Shown: positions 1 through 8,708 of the stretch, piece after piece
Position numbering within the stretch: position 1 is the stretch's first letter
Layout of the letters: each line of letters starts with the position of its first letter
From: RHLJ01 sp965601955
Lineage (GTDB): Bacteria > Bacteroidota > Rhodothermia > Balneolales > Balneolaceae
Assembly: GCA_965601955.1 (NCBI GenBank)
Contig: OZ271855.1
Span: 2,604,001 to 2,668,000, forward strand
Length of the DNA: 64,000 nucleotides
Direction of reading: 5' to 3'
Notes under the pieces: model-generated
The model's database searches: none
Told to the model about the DNA's origin: nothing
What the model saw: the letters and a program-made list of their open reading frames with translations, nothing else
Program-made: the position numbers and the translations under genes

Positions 1-961
1 ATACTTCGTCAGCAGGTACCAGTACATTGGCTTTGCTTCCATCTTCGCTTAGCTCAACTTTCATTACTTCAGCGGGTTGAAGAGCTCGTTTAATGAACTC
101 GATCTTATCTTCTGTGTAGTTGATCACATCGATATTCTCATTTTGAAGCTCACGTACAATCGCGTGGATACGAATACCTTTCATCCCAACACAAGCACCA
201 ACCGGATCAACACGCTCATCATGGGAAAGAACCGCTACTTTAGAACGGTCTCCCGGGGCACGTGCAATTTTTACCAGTTCAATGATGCCATCGAATACTT
301 CGGGAATTTCATTCTCAAATAACCGTTCAAGGAATAACTCCGAAGTTCTGGAAATAATAACCGTTGGATTTCCATTTTTCATATGAACACCAATAACTAC
401 CGCACGAATTGTATCTCCCTTTCGGTAGCGGTCTTTATAGATTTGCTCATTTTTTGGAAGAAGTAACTCAACACCGTTATGGTTTACCAGAATGTCTTTA
501 TTGTGACGCACCTGGTATACATCACCGAGAATGATCTCTCCTACACGGTCGCTGTAATCTTCATAGATGTTATCCTTTTCAATCTCTCGAATACGCTGTG
601 CCAGTTGCTGGCGCGCCATCATAACTGCCCTGCGGCCAAAGTCGAGGATTTGAACTTCCTGGGCTAATTCATCATAGAGCTCAATATCCGGGTCAATTTT
701 CTGAGCGTTTTCAAGAGTAATTTCTGCAACAGGGTCAGAAAGCTCTTCTTTAGGCACCACTTCCTGTACGTGAAGAATTTGTATCTCACCCCTGTCTGCA
801 TTTAAGATTACCTCAAACGCATCGTCTGTCTCGTATTTCTTCCGAATCATAGTCCGGAATACATCTTCCAGAATGGATAACAGTAAATCCCGGTCAATGC
901 CTTTTTCTTTTGCAATCTCGGCAAAGGAGGAGATAATTTGTTTTGATAATTCGTTTTGCAT
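1..961 (-). CDS. nusA: Transcription termination/antitermination factor NusA (5' part, cut by window edge)
   Basis: NusA binds RNA polymerase and nascent RNA and modulates pausing, termination and antitermination. I translated the minus strand from the ATG at 961-959, which begins MQNELSKQIISSFAEIAKEK, and the frame stays open to base 2 (320 codons). The N-terminal polymerase-binding domain comes first. An S1 domain follows from about residue 140 (VGEIILGDVYQV), and the first KH region starts near residue 245, with the typical run DPVGACVGMKGIRI. The second KH domain and the C-terminus lie outside the window. It starts 9 bases after the rimP stop, the conserved rimP-nusA order, so the two are surely cotranscribed. 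Identity is very secure. Confidence 0.95.
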   Translation of the reverse strand, partial: MQNELSKQIISSFAEIAKEKGIDRDLLLSILEDVFRTMIRKKYETDDAFEVILNADRGEIQILHVQEVVPKEELSDPVAEITLENAQKIDPDIELYDELAQEVQILDFGRRAVMMARQQLAQRIREIEKDNIYEDYSDRVGEIILGDVYQVRHNKDILVNHNGVELLLPKNEQIYKDRYRKGDTIRAVVIGVHMKNGNPTVIISRTSELFLERLFENEIPEVFDGIIELVKIARAPGDRSKVAVLSHDERVDPVGACVGMKGIRIHAIVRELQNENIDVINYTEDKIEFIKRALQPAEVMKVELSEDGSKANVLVPADEV

Positions 962-970
962 TAGGTATGC

Positions 971-1432
971 CTATTTAATTACTGGGATGATTTTTGCTTC
1001 AATAATGGATTCAAAAGAAACTGCAGTTTCTTTACCTCCTGATGAAAGAACTACCTGATCTTCATTCACAGATGAAATAACTCCTTCGATCTTTTCCACT
1101 TCCTGGCTTTCGTTCCTGAATCTCACTTTTAACGTGCGATCTATATTTTTTTTGTACTGGCGCCGATCGGTTAAAGGTCGGCTTAATCCTGGCGAAGAAA
1201 CATTAAGTCTGTACTTATCTCCGAGTAACTCATGTGCATCAACCAAAAAACCCAGTTCACGGCTGATTTCAGCACACTCATCGATGTTGACTGCTTTATC
1301 CTCACCATCAAGATATACCCATACCTCAGTACCGCTTCCGGTCTTCAGCTCTACGTCAACAAGAAACAACTCTTTCTCCTCTGCCAGAGGAGCAGCTAAT
1401 TCCCTAATTGTTTCGGTTACATCTGGTGTCAT
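971..1432 (-). CDS. rimP: Ribosome maturation factor RimP
   Basis: This 153-residue protein has the RimP fold: an N-terminal alpha/beta domain with the family hallmark LGDKYRLNVSSPGLSRPL near residues 70-87, then a C-terminal SH3-like beta domain. RimP assists maturation of the 30S subunit. Its length is typical and it sits immediately upstream of nusA (9-base gap). The start at 1432 has no strong Shine-Dalgarno, as is common in this phylum. A terminator-like hairpin lies just upstream of the start and may regulate the operon. Confidence 0.95.
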   Translation of the reverse strand: MTPDVTETIRELAAPLAEEKELFLVDVELKTGSGTEVWVYLDGEDKAVNIDECAEISRELGFLVDAHELLGDKYRLNVSSPGLSRPLTDRRQYKKNIDRTLKVRFRNESQEVEKIEGVISSVNEDQVVLSSGGKETAVSFESIIEAKIIPVIK

Positions 1433-1443
1433 ATCTCGATTTT

Positions 1444-1481
1444 AAAAACAAAAAAAAGTGAGTGCCTTCCCGACGCTCACT
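1444..1481 (-). terminator. Intrinsic terminator/attenuator in the rimP-nusA leader
   Basis: On the minus strand an 8-bp stem (AGTGAGCG paired with TGCTCACT-type arms at 1474-1481 and 1457-1464, one G-T pair) with a 9-base loop is followed directly by eight T residues and a second T run. The rimP start codon lies only 12 bases beyond. No gene lies upstream on this strand within 1500-1790, so a terminator here makes most sense as a leader attenuator or the end of a short leader RNA. Confidence 0.65.
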
Positions 1482-1562
1482 GAGACCCAAAGGTAGGTGT
1501 ATTTCCCTAAAATTTCAATGAATTTGAAAGGATTTGTTTTGAGTGATTGTCAAGCTATTCTT

Positions 1563-1696
1563 AGTCATCCCGGGTGTAGACCCGAGATTTGTGAAGTGTG
1601 GTTCGGTGATCTAGTTATTTATAGATCAATGTTTAGTTTCTTTACAGATTCCGCAACCTGTGCTGTACTTGATTCAGTATCAAGTGCGGGATGACT
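1563..1696. repeat. Dispersed palindromic repeat, copy 1
   Basis: The element is bounded by perfect 10-bp inverted ends, AGTCATCCCG (1563-1572) and CGGGATGACT (1687-1696). Internal segments such as CCCGAGAT and TTTCTTTACAGATTCCG resemble the copy at 6901-6979, which identifies one repeat family. The middle is longer and more diverged than in the second copy. Confidence 0.75.
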
Positions 1697-1790
1697 AATT
1701 AGGTAGGCGCCGAGGCATCAAAAAATCTTTTTCAACACTTTTGGTTCTCATTTTATATCATCCGGCAACTTTACAATAGACTAACTAACT

Positions 1791-4592
1791 ATGCGCTTGA
1801 CCAACTTGCTTCTTCCTACTCTTCTTTTTTCTGTGCTCTTCACTACTTTTTCTACAGCACAGGTTGTCCCTCCCTCTTCTGTGGAGCATATGGAAAATTC
1901 CATAGAGCAACGGGCTGAATTGAGAGCGAGTTCTGTTTTTAATGATTATCCCATGAGAAGTGTGGGCCCTGTTGTGATGAGCGGGAGGATCACTGATATC
2001 GCCGTTCACCCCGAAAATGCCCGTGTTTTTTATATAGGATTTGGATCAGGCGGGGTATTTAAAACTACCAACAGCGGAAACACCTTTACTCCTATTTTTG
2101 ATCACCAGGATGGCGCATTAGGAGTTGGAGATTTAGACATCTCCTCCGCTAACCCGGATATCATTTGGGTTGGAACCGGGGAGAATAACAGCAGCCGTTC
2201 TACTTATGCAGGAACTGGTGTCTATAAAAGTACCGATGGAGGAGAAACCTGGGCTTTTTCAGGCTTAAGAGGCTCTCAGCACATTGGAAAGATCATAAGC
2301 CATCCTACCGATGAGAATACAGTATGGGTAGCAAGTATGGGAGCACTATATAGTTCTAATTCTGAGCGAGGAGTATTTAAAAGTACGGACGGTGGAGAAA
2401 CCTGGAATAGAACCTTGTTCATTAATGACAGCACGGGCGTGGTTGACCTTATCATACATCCTACAAACCCGGATATTCTTTGGGCTACTTCATGGGAAAG
2501 AGATAGAAAGGCATGGAATTTTAAGGAAGGTGGTGTTGCCTCCGGGCTCTATAAATCTACCGATGGTGGAGAAACATGGTCTCAAATCACCGAAGGTTTA
2601 CCATCTGGCGAACATGTTGGAAGAATGGGATTGGATATAAGCCGATCTAATCCAAATATCCTTTACACTTTTGTAGATAACCAATTTGAAACCAAGACGG
2701 AGCGCGATGCATCAGAAGGTTTGAGCCAAACCGATTTTCTCGATATGAGCAAAAGGGAATTCCTTCGCCTGGATGACAAAGAACTGAACCAGTATTTACG
2801 TTCGAATCGCTTTCCCACTGAATACACAGCGGCATCAGTAAAAGCAGACGTTGAACAAGATAAATATCAACCAAGAGCACTGGCTGATTACCTTGGAGAT
2901 GCTAATGCTGCGTTATTCAATACAAGCATCAAAGGCTTAGAAGTTTATCGATCTGATGACGGAGGTGAGAGCTGGGAGCTTGCGAATAGCTATCCGTTGA
3001 ACGGAGTTGTTTTTACATACGGTTATTATTTCGGAGAGATAAGAGTTGATCCTAATGACCCGGAAACCGTGTACACCTTTGGAGTTCCTTTTTTGAAATC
3101 CACAGACGGGGGTAAAACCTGGGAGCAAAAGGCAAGAAATCAATCTGTGCATGTTGATCACCACGCATTGTGGATTAACCCCAATGATTCAGAGCATATC
3201 CTACTCGGTAATGATGGCGGACTTTATGAAAGTCATGATGGTGGTGAAAACTTTATCCATCACAATACCATTGCTGTTGGTCAATTCTACACAGTAAATG
3301 TAGACATGGAAGAGCCTTATAATATATATGGCGGACTACAGGATAACGGTACGTTCAAAGGCCCTTCTACTTCAACAGGAAATCGAGAACGTCCATGGAC
3401 CCGCATTGGTGGTGGCGATGGAATGCATGTAGCTCCAAATCCTGAGAATCCGGATGTCGTGTATGTAGGATTCCAGTATGGAAACTATACAAGAAGAGAT
3501 TTGGCAAACAGTGAGAACATGAGAATCACCCCGGTTCATAAGCTTGGGGAACCTCGATACCGATATAACTGGAATACCCCTGTTAATATGAGCTGGCATA
3601 ATCCTGACATCATTTATTTTGGGTCTCAACGGCTTAACAGGTCTTTTAATGAAGGAAAAGACTGGCAGGCAATCAGCCCTGACCTGACTCATGATCTGCC
3701 AAATGGAGATGTCCCCTATTCTACTTTAACCACTATCGCAGAATCCCCGCTTTCCTTTGATGTGATTTGGGCAGGAAGTGATGATGGTATGATACATGTT
3801 ACCCAAGATGGCGGTGCAAACTGGGATAGAGTTTCTGATGATCTTCCTCAACGACGATGGGTCAGTGAAGTTCATGCTTCTACGTATGATGAAGCCACCG
3901 CATACGTGTCTTTAAATGGATATCGATGGGATGAATTTTCTACATACCTGTATAAGACTACCGATTTTGGAAAGACCTGGACTTCAGTAAAAGGAAATCT
4001 ACCTGATGAAGTTGCAAATGTAATCATCCAGGATCCTGTCAACCCTTCCATACTTTATGCAGGATTAGACTTTGGAAGCTATGTAAGTTTTGATGATGGA
4101 GAAGAATGGCATTATCTCACCAACATGCCTAATGTTGCTTCTTACGATATGATTGTTCATCCAAGAGACCTGGAACTGGTAGTAGCTACTCATGGCCGCA
4201 GTATTTGGGTAATGGATGTTAAACCACTTCATCAAGTTGCAGAACGGCTCGATGAGCGGATTACTGCAATTAAGCCAGAATCAATTCGCCACTCCAGGTT
4301 TTGGGGCCTCCAATCTGCACAATGGAGAGAACGTTCTATGCCTAATGTTGAGCTCATTTACTTTCTAGGTAATAATGGAAGCGGACAGGAAGTTACTATC
4401 ACAATCAAAGATGAAGATGGTTCGGAAGTTAGCTCCATAGAAACCTCAGGAAATTATGGATTCAATACTTATGACTGGAATCTCGTTACTGGAGAAACTG
4501 AGGACGGATATACTTTTTTAGATAAAGGAACATATACACTTGAATTTAAAACCGGAAGAAATACCCATGAGGTGCCATTTGAGATTAGGTAA
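1791..4592 (+). CDS. Secreted BNR/Asp-box (VPS10/sortilin-like) beta-propeller protein
   Basis: A 933-residue exported protein. The first 23 residues form a signal peptide ending STAQ. The body carries about ten Asp-box motifs of the form S-x-D-G-G-x-T-W, for example near residues 142 (KSTDGGETW), 194, 253, 384, 434, 478, 670 and 720, the pattern of VPS10/sialidase-type propellers. The last 120 residues (from about 810) look like a separate beta domain. Proteins of this layout are common in marine Bacteroidota and are often annotated as glycosyl hydrolase or sortilin-like. I see no T9SS tail and no evident catalytic triad, so enzymatic activity is not claimed. The downstream lipoprotein gene overlaps its 3' end, which suggests cotranscription. 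Confidence 0.85.
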   Translation: MRLTNLLLPTLLFSVLFTTFSTAQVVPPSSVEHMENSIEQRAELRASSVFNDYPMRSVGPVVMSGRITDIAVHPENARVFYIGFGSGGVFKTTNSGNTFTPIFDHQDGALGVGDLDISSANPDIIWVGTGENNSSRSTYAGTGVYKSTDGGETWAFSGLRGSQHIGKIISHPTDENTVWVASMGALYSSNSERGVFKSTDGGETWNRTLFINDSTGVVDLIIHPTNPDILWATSWERDRKAWNFKEGGVASGLYKSTDGGETWSQITEGLPSGEHVGRMGLDISRSNPNILYTFVDNQFETKTERDASEGLSQTDFLDMSKREFLRLDDKELNQYLRSNRFPTEYTAASVKADVEQDKYQPRALADYLGDANAALFNTSIKGLEVYRSDDGGESWELANSYPLNGVVFTYGYYFGEIRVDPNDPETVYTFGVPFLKSTDGGKTWEQKARNQSVHVDHHALWINPNDSEHILLGNDGGLYESHDGGENFIHHNTIAVGQFYTVNVDMEEPYNIYGGLQDNGTFKGPSTSTGNRERPWTRIGGGDGMHVAPNPENPDVVYVGFQYGNYTRRDLANSENMRITPVHKLGEPRYRYNWNTPVNMSWHNPDIIYFGSQRLNRSFNEGKDWQAISPDLTHDLPNGDVPYSTLTTIAESPLSFDVIWAGSDDGMIHVTQDGGANWDRVSDDLPQRRWVSEVHASTYDEATAYVSLNGYRWDEFSTYLYKTTDFGKTWTSVKGNLPDEVANVIIQDPVNPSILYAGLDFGSYVSFDDGEEWHYLTNMPNVASYDMIVHPRDLELVVATHGRSIWVMDVKPLHQVAERLDERITAIKPESIRHSRFWGLQSAQWRERSMPNVELIYFLGNNGSGQEVTITIKDEDGSEVSSIETSGNYGFNTYDWNLVTGETEDGYTFLDKGTYTLEFKTGRNTHEVPFEIR

Positions 4593-5058
4593 TTTATTAC
4601 TCGCGCTTTTACTAATAAGCATTGTTACTGCTTGTGAATCTGGAAACAAAGAAACTCAGCAATCAGAAAGAAAAGGACGAGTAGTAGTTCCTGAAAGTGA
4701 GCTTACTTTTCTTAATGAGAATGGAGAAGCGATCACAACATTGAAGATATCGATAGCCGATGAGCCCCTTGAACGAAATCAGGGGCTCATGGATGTGCGC
4801 TCTATGCCTGAAGATACCGGGATGCTGTTCATTTTTGATAATGAAACCCCGCAAAGCTTCTGGATGGCTAACACCCCTCTTCCTCTCGATATTATGTATG
4901 TAAGTAGTGATAGTGTAATTGTGAGGATTTATCAGAACACCACTCCCTTTTCTCAGACCACACTCCCTTCCGAAGCTCCCGCTCTTTATGTGGTAGAGAC
5001 TAATGGTGGCTATTCACTGACACATGGTATAACTGAAGGAATGCGCATCAGGTTTTGA
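4567..5058 (+). CDS. DUF192 lipoprotein
   Basis: A DUF192-family protein (PF02643 type) of about 163 residues, small secreted beta proteins of unknown function. Family features visible are the run LERNQGLMDVRSMPEDTGMLFIF and then QSFWMANTPLPLDIMYV. I chose the ATG at 4567 rather than 4540 because it gives a clean lipoprotein signal (MRCHLR, hydrophobic core, IVTAC lipobox). It overlaps the preceding gene by 26 bases, so the two are probably translationally linked. The mature protein should be a periplasmic or outer-membrane lipoprotein. Confidence 0.85.
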   Translation: MRCHLRLGNLLLALLLISIVTACESGNKETQQSERKGRVVVPESELTFLNENGEAITTLKISIADEPLERNQGLMDVRSMPEDTGMLFIFDNETPQSFWMANTPLPLDIMYVSSDSVIVRIYQNTTPFSQTTLPSEAPALYVVETNGGYSLTHGITEGMRIRF

Positions 5059-5077
5059 TGACTTTTAGTATGAGTAA

Positions 5078-5129
5078 GCCGCGAAAGCACAGAACCACTA
5101 AACCTTCTGTGTTTTCGAGTTTTTGTGGC
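5078..5129. repeat. Imperfect inverted repeat (hairpin) after the DUF192 gene
   Basis: CGAAAGCACAGAA (5082-5094) pairs with TTCTGTGTTTTCG (5105-5117) with one G-T pair, and outer GCC/GGC ends at 5078 and 5129 extend the structure. It resembles the 'GCCACAAAGACACGAAG'-type dispersed hairpins frequent in this phylum. It could also act as a terminator, though no strong T run follows. Confidence 0.55.
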
Positions 5130-5204
5130 AAAAAACAATAAGCGCAAAGCGTAGGTTAACTATATTAGGGATTATTAGATGTGATTATAATCGTTAAAAG
5201 AACT

Positions 5205-6884
5205 ATGAAACGTACCCTATTATCTATTCTGGCCATTGGTCTATTCATCTCCTCCGGTTTTGCACAGCCTACAATCTTAGATGAGAGAATCTCTCTTCGA
5301 TCTGTTACTGATTTACCTTCAAACACCGTCAGGTTAAAATATAATCCTATAAATGAGACCCTCTATTTCTCTACCATAAATGGAAGTATTTACAGTGTAG
5401 ACATCGAATCCGGAAATAAGTCGCAGCTTTCATTTACAGAAGATCATAATCTTGAAGAAGTACAGGGATTTGATATCTCTAATGATGGTAAGTTTTATAT
5501 AGTTGGTAATATTAAGAACGGAAACGATTTCACCAATACCGCTATCATTATGAGGGGAACTTTAGATGGATCTACCATTACATGGGAGACCGTTGCTGAA
5601 ACGGAGCCTTACCCTCTCAGCAATACTTTCTTCGACCATATTATGAATGGGATCGTGGCAAGCGCCGATAATAGCACTTTGTATATAAATAGTGGTTCCC
5701 GAACGGATCATGGTGAAGTTCATTCAGTTGATGGTCGATATCCTGACCTGAGAGAAACTGCACTTACTGCTAAAATTCTTCGAATTCCTGCTGATGCTAC
5801 CAACCTTTATCTACGTGATGATATCGATAGTTTATATGCCGGAGGGTACATTTTTGCGGAAGGAATTCGAAACACATTCAGCCTCGCCTTTGATAAGGAT
5901 GGAAATCTTTTTGGACCGGATAATGCAGGTGAACGTGATGATCCGGGAGAATTTAACTGGATTCAGGAAGGTAATCATTATGGCTTTCCGTGGAGAGTTG
6001 GAGGAAATGATACTCCCATGCAATTTGAAGGGTATGATCCTGATTCAGATGTGATGCTTCAACCAGAAACAAATGCGTACCAATTCGGCTTTTTCTACAA
6101 TGATCCGGATTACCCAGAGCCTCCTGAGGGTGTTACTTTTACTGAACCTATTTTGAATTATGGCCCTGATGGAGTGATGTACCGTGATCCGAATACGGAT
6201 ACTATCAAGGATGCAGCAGAGCAGGACACTGCAATTAGTTCTTTTACTGGCCATCGCTCTATGCTTGGATTAGTATTTGATACTGAATCAGCATTAGGTG
6301 GCGAATTTACGAATGATGGATTTTCATTAGCCTTTTCAGGTGGAAACGATAATGGCTTTTTTCTCAGGTGGATGGATGACCCAGGGAAGGATTTACTTCA
6401 TATGGAACTAACCTTAGTTGATGGTGCATATGAGATGACTTCCACTAGAGTGGCTATGGACTTCATCAGCCCTATTGACGCTGAAATCATTGGAAATAAG
6501 ATTTATGTAGCTGAATACCGTAATGATTCCTGGCTTAATGTAGGTGCAGATACAAGAATCTGGGAATTAACCTTTCCTTCTAACTCAACCAATGTTGAAA
6601 GTGAATCGGAAAGACCTGCTAATTTTACGTTGTATCAAAATTACCCCAATCCATTTAACCCCTCTACTACTTTACGGTTTGATTTACTTGTGCCAGGGCA
6701 TGTAGAACTTACCGTTACAGACCTCTCGGGCAGGAAAATCCAAACACTGGTGGACGGCCCTATGAGTGCACAGAATCATTCTATCCGTTTTGATGCGTCA
6801 GCACTTTCATCAGGAGTTTACCTTTACTCACTTAGAGTAGATGATGTGTTGATAAGCACACAGAAAATGGTGCTGGTGAAGTAG
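5205..6884 (+). CDS. PQQ-dependent sugar dehydrogenase-like protein with T9SS sorting tail
   Basis: A 559-residue secreted protein. The ATG at 5205 gives MKRTLLSILAIGLFISSGFAQ, a good signal peptide; the upstream GTG at 5181 is less likely. The body matches the soluble aldose (glucose/sorbosone) dehydrogenase beta-propeller: FAEGIRNTFSLAFDKDGNLF and GPDNAGERDDPGEFNWIQEG, with NHYGFPWRVGG. These enzymes oxidise sugars with PQQ. The last 85 residues form a type IX secretion C-terminal domain (NYPNPFNPSTTLRFDL, then SSGVYLYSLR), so the protein is probably surface-attached or released. I cannot confirm PQQ binding from sequence reading alone. Confidence 0.85.
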   Translation: MKRTLLSILAIGLFISSGFAQPTILDERISLRSVTDLPSNTVRLKYNPINETLYFSTINGSIYSVDIESGNKSQLSFTEDHNLEEVQGFDISNDGKFYIVGNIKNGNDFTNTAIIMRGTLDGSTITWETVAETEPYPLSNTFFDHIMNGIVASADNSTLYINSGSRTDHGEVHSVDGRYPDLRETALTAKILRIPADATNLYLRDDIDSLYAGGYIFAEGIRNTFSLAFDKDGNLFGPDNAGERDDPGEFNWIQEGNHYGFPWRVGGNDTPMQFEGYDPDSDVMLQPETNAYQFGFFYNDPDYPEPPEGVTFTEPILNYGPDGVMYRDPNTDTIKDAAEQDTAISSFTGHRSMLGLVFDTESALGGEFTNDGFSLAFSGGNDNGFFLRWMDDPGKDLLHMELTLVDGAYEMTSTRVAMDFISPIDAEIIGNKIYVAEYRNDSWLNVGADTRIWELTFPSNSTNVESESERPANFTLYQNYPNPFNPSTTLRFDLLVPGHVELTVTDLSGRKIQTLVDGPMSAQNHSIRFDASALSSGVYLYSLRVDDVLISTQKMVLVK

Positions 6885-6900
6885 TTTTGTCTTCTATCCA

Positions 6901-6979
6901 GTCATCCCGGACTTGATCCGAGATCTGAACTGAGTAGTTTTTTCTTCCTTCACAGATTCCGGGTCAATCCCGGAATGAC
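6901..6979. repeat. Dispersed palindromic repeat, copy 2
   Basis: GTCATCCCGG (6901-6910) is matched by CCGGAATGAC (6970-6979), an inverted repeat with one mismatch. The interior contains GATCCGAGATCT and TTCACAGATTCCGGGTCAA, related to the copy at 1563-1696. It sits between the convergent ends of the sugar dehydrogenase gene and fbp, a typical location for such elements, and could fold into a long transcript hairpin. Confidence 0.8.
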
Positions 6980-6991
6980 CATTAATAAAAC

Positions 6992-8020
6992 CTAAACCGT
7001 TTCCTCTTCCGAGTATTCGAAGAGGAAATCCATTGCCCTGGATACATTCTCTTTTGAGCCTACAAAGATGGGCGTGCGCTGATGAATGGCTTTTGGCTCA
7101 ATTTCTAGTATCCTTGTTACTCCATCGGTTGCCATTCCCCCCGCCTGCTCGATAATAAAGCTCAATGGATTGCATTCATACATAAGGCGTAGCTTCCCTT
7201 TCGGATATCTTTTGCTGTGTGGATAGATAAAGATACCTCCCTTTATGAGAGTTCTATGTATGTCTGCAACCATTGAGCCTATATATCGAGCCGAGTAGGG
7301 TCGTCCAGTTTCAGGATCTTCTTCCTGGCAAAATTTGATATACCTTTTTAAACCTGGATCCCATGAGTTGTAACTGCCTTCATTAATGCTATAAATAGTA
7401 CCATGTTCGGGGATGCGAATATTTTGATCAGATAAAATGAATTCCCCAATACTTGGATCCAGTGTAAATAACGATACCCCTAATCCGGTAGTATATGCCA
7501 ATGTTGTACTTGATCCATAGAGTACATATCCCGCTGCCACTTGGCGGGTACCAGGCTGAAGAGCGTCATCTTCGACCACAGTAGGATCATAACGTGCTTC
7601 ACGCATGTAAATCGAAAAAATGGAGCCAATGGAAACATTTACATCTATGTTTGAGGAACCATCTAGCGGGTCTAGATATACGATGTACTTGCCTCCCTGG
7701 CTCCTTAATCTAACAATACCGTCGTTCTCTTCAGAGATAACCATACAGGTTATGGAAGATCGCTCCAGAGCAGAAATCAGTTGCTGATCCGCAAAAATAT
7801 CTAGCTTCTTTACATCCTCTCCATGAACATTGGTGGCACCTTCATTTCCAAGAATATTCGTGATACCTGCTTTATTTACTTCTCTTGAGATTATTTTTGA
7901 AGCAAGGCTCAAATCCCGAAGCAATTGTGAGAGCTCGCCTGTAGCACCTGGAAAGCGATTTTGAGATTGGATGATAAACTCTTCGAGGGTTACTACGCGT
8001 TGATTTTCTTTGAAACTCAT
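6992..8020 (-). CDS. fbp: Fructose-1,6-bisphosphatase class 1
   Basis: This 342-residue enzyme hydrolyses fructose 1,6-bisphosphate to fructose 6-phosphate in gluconeogenesis. Visible family features are the metal site VISEEND near residue 95, the signature YLDPLDGSSNIDVNVSIGSIF near 110-130 and the substrate-binding KRYPKGKLRLMYE near 270. Length is normal for class I FBPase. It lies 91 bases downstream of coaE on the same strand and may be its own unit, since a weak hairpin (GTGAAAA/TTTTCAC) lies between them. Confidence 0.95.
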   Translation of the reverse strand: MSFKENQRVVTLEEFIIQSQNRFPGATGELSQLLRDLSLASKIISREVNKAGITNILGNEGATNVHGEDVKKLDIFADQQLISALERSSITCMVISEENDGIVRLRSQGGKYIVYLDPLDGSSNIDVNVSIGSIFSIYMREARYDPTVVEDDALQPGTRQVAAGYVLYGSSTTLAYTTGLGVSLFTLDPSIGEFILSDQNIRIPEHGTIYSINEGSYNSWDPGLKRYIKFCQEEDPETGRPYSARYIGSMVADIHRTLIKGGIFIYPHSKRYPKGKLRLMYECNPLSFIIEQAGGMATDGVTRILEIEPKAIHQRTPIFVGSKENVSRAMDFLFEYSEEETV

Positions 8021-8111
8021 AAGTTAGAAAACAATTTGGAAGCGCTTTTCCGTCAAATATAAGAATGTTTCAGACAGAAGTAAGCCTTTCGTGAAAATTT
8101 TTTTCACCAAT

Positions 8112-8699
8112 TTATTTGATTAAATCAAAGACTCTTTCTGCTTCTCGTTGCAGTGCCAACATACTTCCATTATTAGAAATCACAAAATCAGAAAGACTTC
8201 TGTATTCCTCATAATCTGGCTGCTTATTTATTCTATCCCTGATCTTTTCTTCATCGGATTGATCTCTGGTAACCGCTCTTCTAATTCTTTCTTTTTTATC
8301 AGATAAGACCAGGACCACATAGTCAAGGTCTTCAGGCCTTCCATTCTGTAATAAAATGGCTGCTTCTTTTACGAATACCCGAACTCCTTCTTCCTCTTTT
8401 TGCAGAGCAATCTCCTTAGCAGTTTTCCATAATACCGGGTGAACCAATGCATTTAATGCTTCTATCCTTCCTCTTCGAAAAGCCTCCTTAGCCAGAAACT
8501 CACGGTTCAAGACTCCTTCTTCTGAATAGGATTCGCTTCCAAATTCTTGTTTTATTGAAGAAATCAATTCAGGGTTAGTAACCATCAGTTCCTTGGCTAA
8601 ATCATCCAGGTAGAGCACATAAGCACCCAGCTCCTCCCACAACTTACATACCGTGGTTTTACCTGAGCCAATTCCTCCTGTAACTCCAACTTTAAGCAT
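8112..8699 (-). CDS. coaE: Dephospho-CoA kinase
   Basis: CoaE catalyses the last step of coenzyme A synthesis, phosphorylating the 3' hydroxyl of dephospho-CoA. The 195-residue protein opens with the P-loop GVTGGIGSGKTTV (residues 6-18). It continues with the family pattern YLDDLAKELM and later HPVLWKTAKE, and the adenylate-binding region VTRDQSDEEKIRDRINKQ lies near 145-160. The start lies 9 bases after the prfB stop, so the two are one operon. Confidence 0.95.
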   Translation of the reverse strand: MLKVGVTGGIGSGKTTVCKLWEELGAYVLYLDDLAKELMVTNPELISSIKQEFGSESYSEEGVLNREFLAKEAFRRGRIEALNALVHPVLWKTAKEIALQKEEEGVRVFVKEAAILLQNGRPEDLDYVVLVLSDKKERIRRAVTRDQSDEEKIRDRINKQPDYEEYRSLSDFVISNNGSMLALQREAERVFDLIK

Positions 8700-8708
8700 T
8701 TTAGATGG

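Larger units (their letters stand above)
1433..1790. other. Divergent intergenic region between rimP and the Asp-box protein
   Basis: This 358-base gap holds no gene that I can support. It contains a minus-strand intrinsic terminator-like hairpin (1444-1481), a dispersed palindromic repeat (1563-1696), and presumably promoters for both flanking genes. I looked for the initiator tRNA that precedes rimP in some bacteria and saw no cloverleaf. Confidence 0.6.

Noticed and set aside
1497..1694. Plus-strand 65-residue ORF in the rimP upstream gap
   Set aside because: It runs through the palindromic repeat and has no ribosome site or recognisable motif.
1433..1790. Initiator tRNA or other tRNA before rimP
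   Set aside because: That order occurs in some proteobacteria, but no cloverleaf, T-loop GTTCNA box or CCA end is visible here.
8090..8110. Terminator between coaE and fbp
   Set aside because: A GTGAAAA/TTTTCAC stem is present but is AT-rich with a tiny loop and no T run, too weak to list as a feature.
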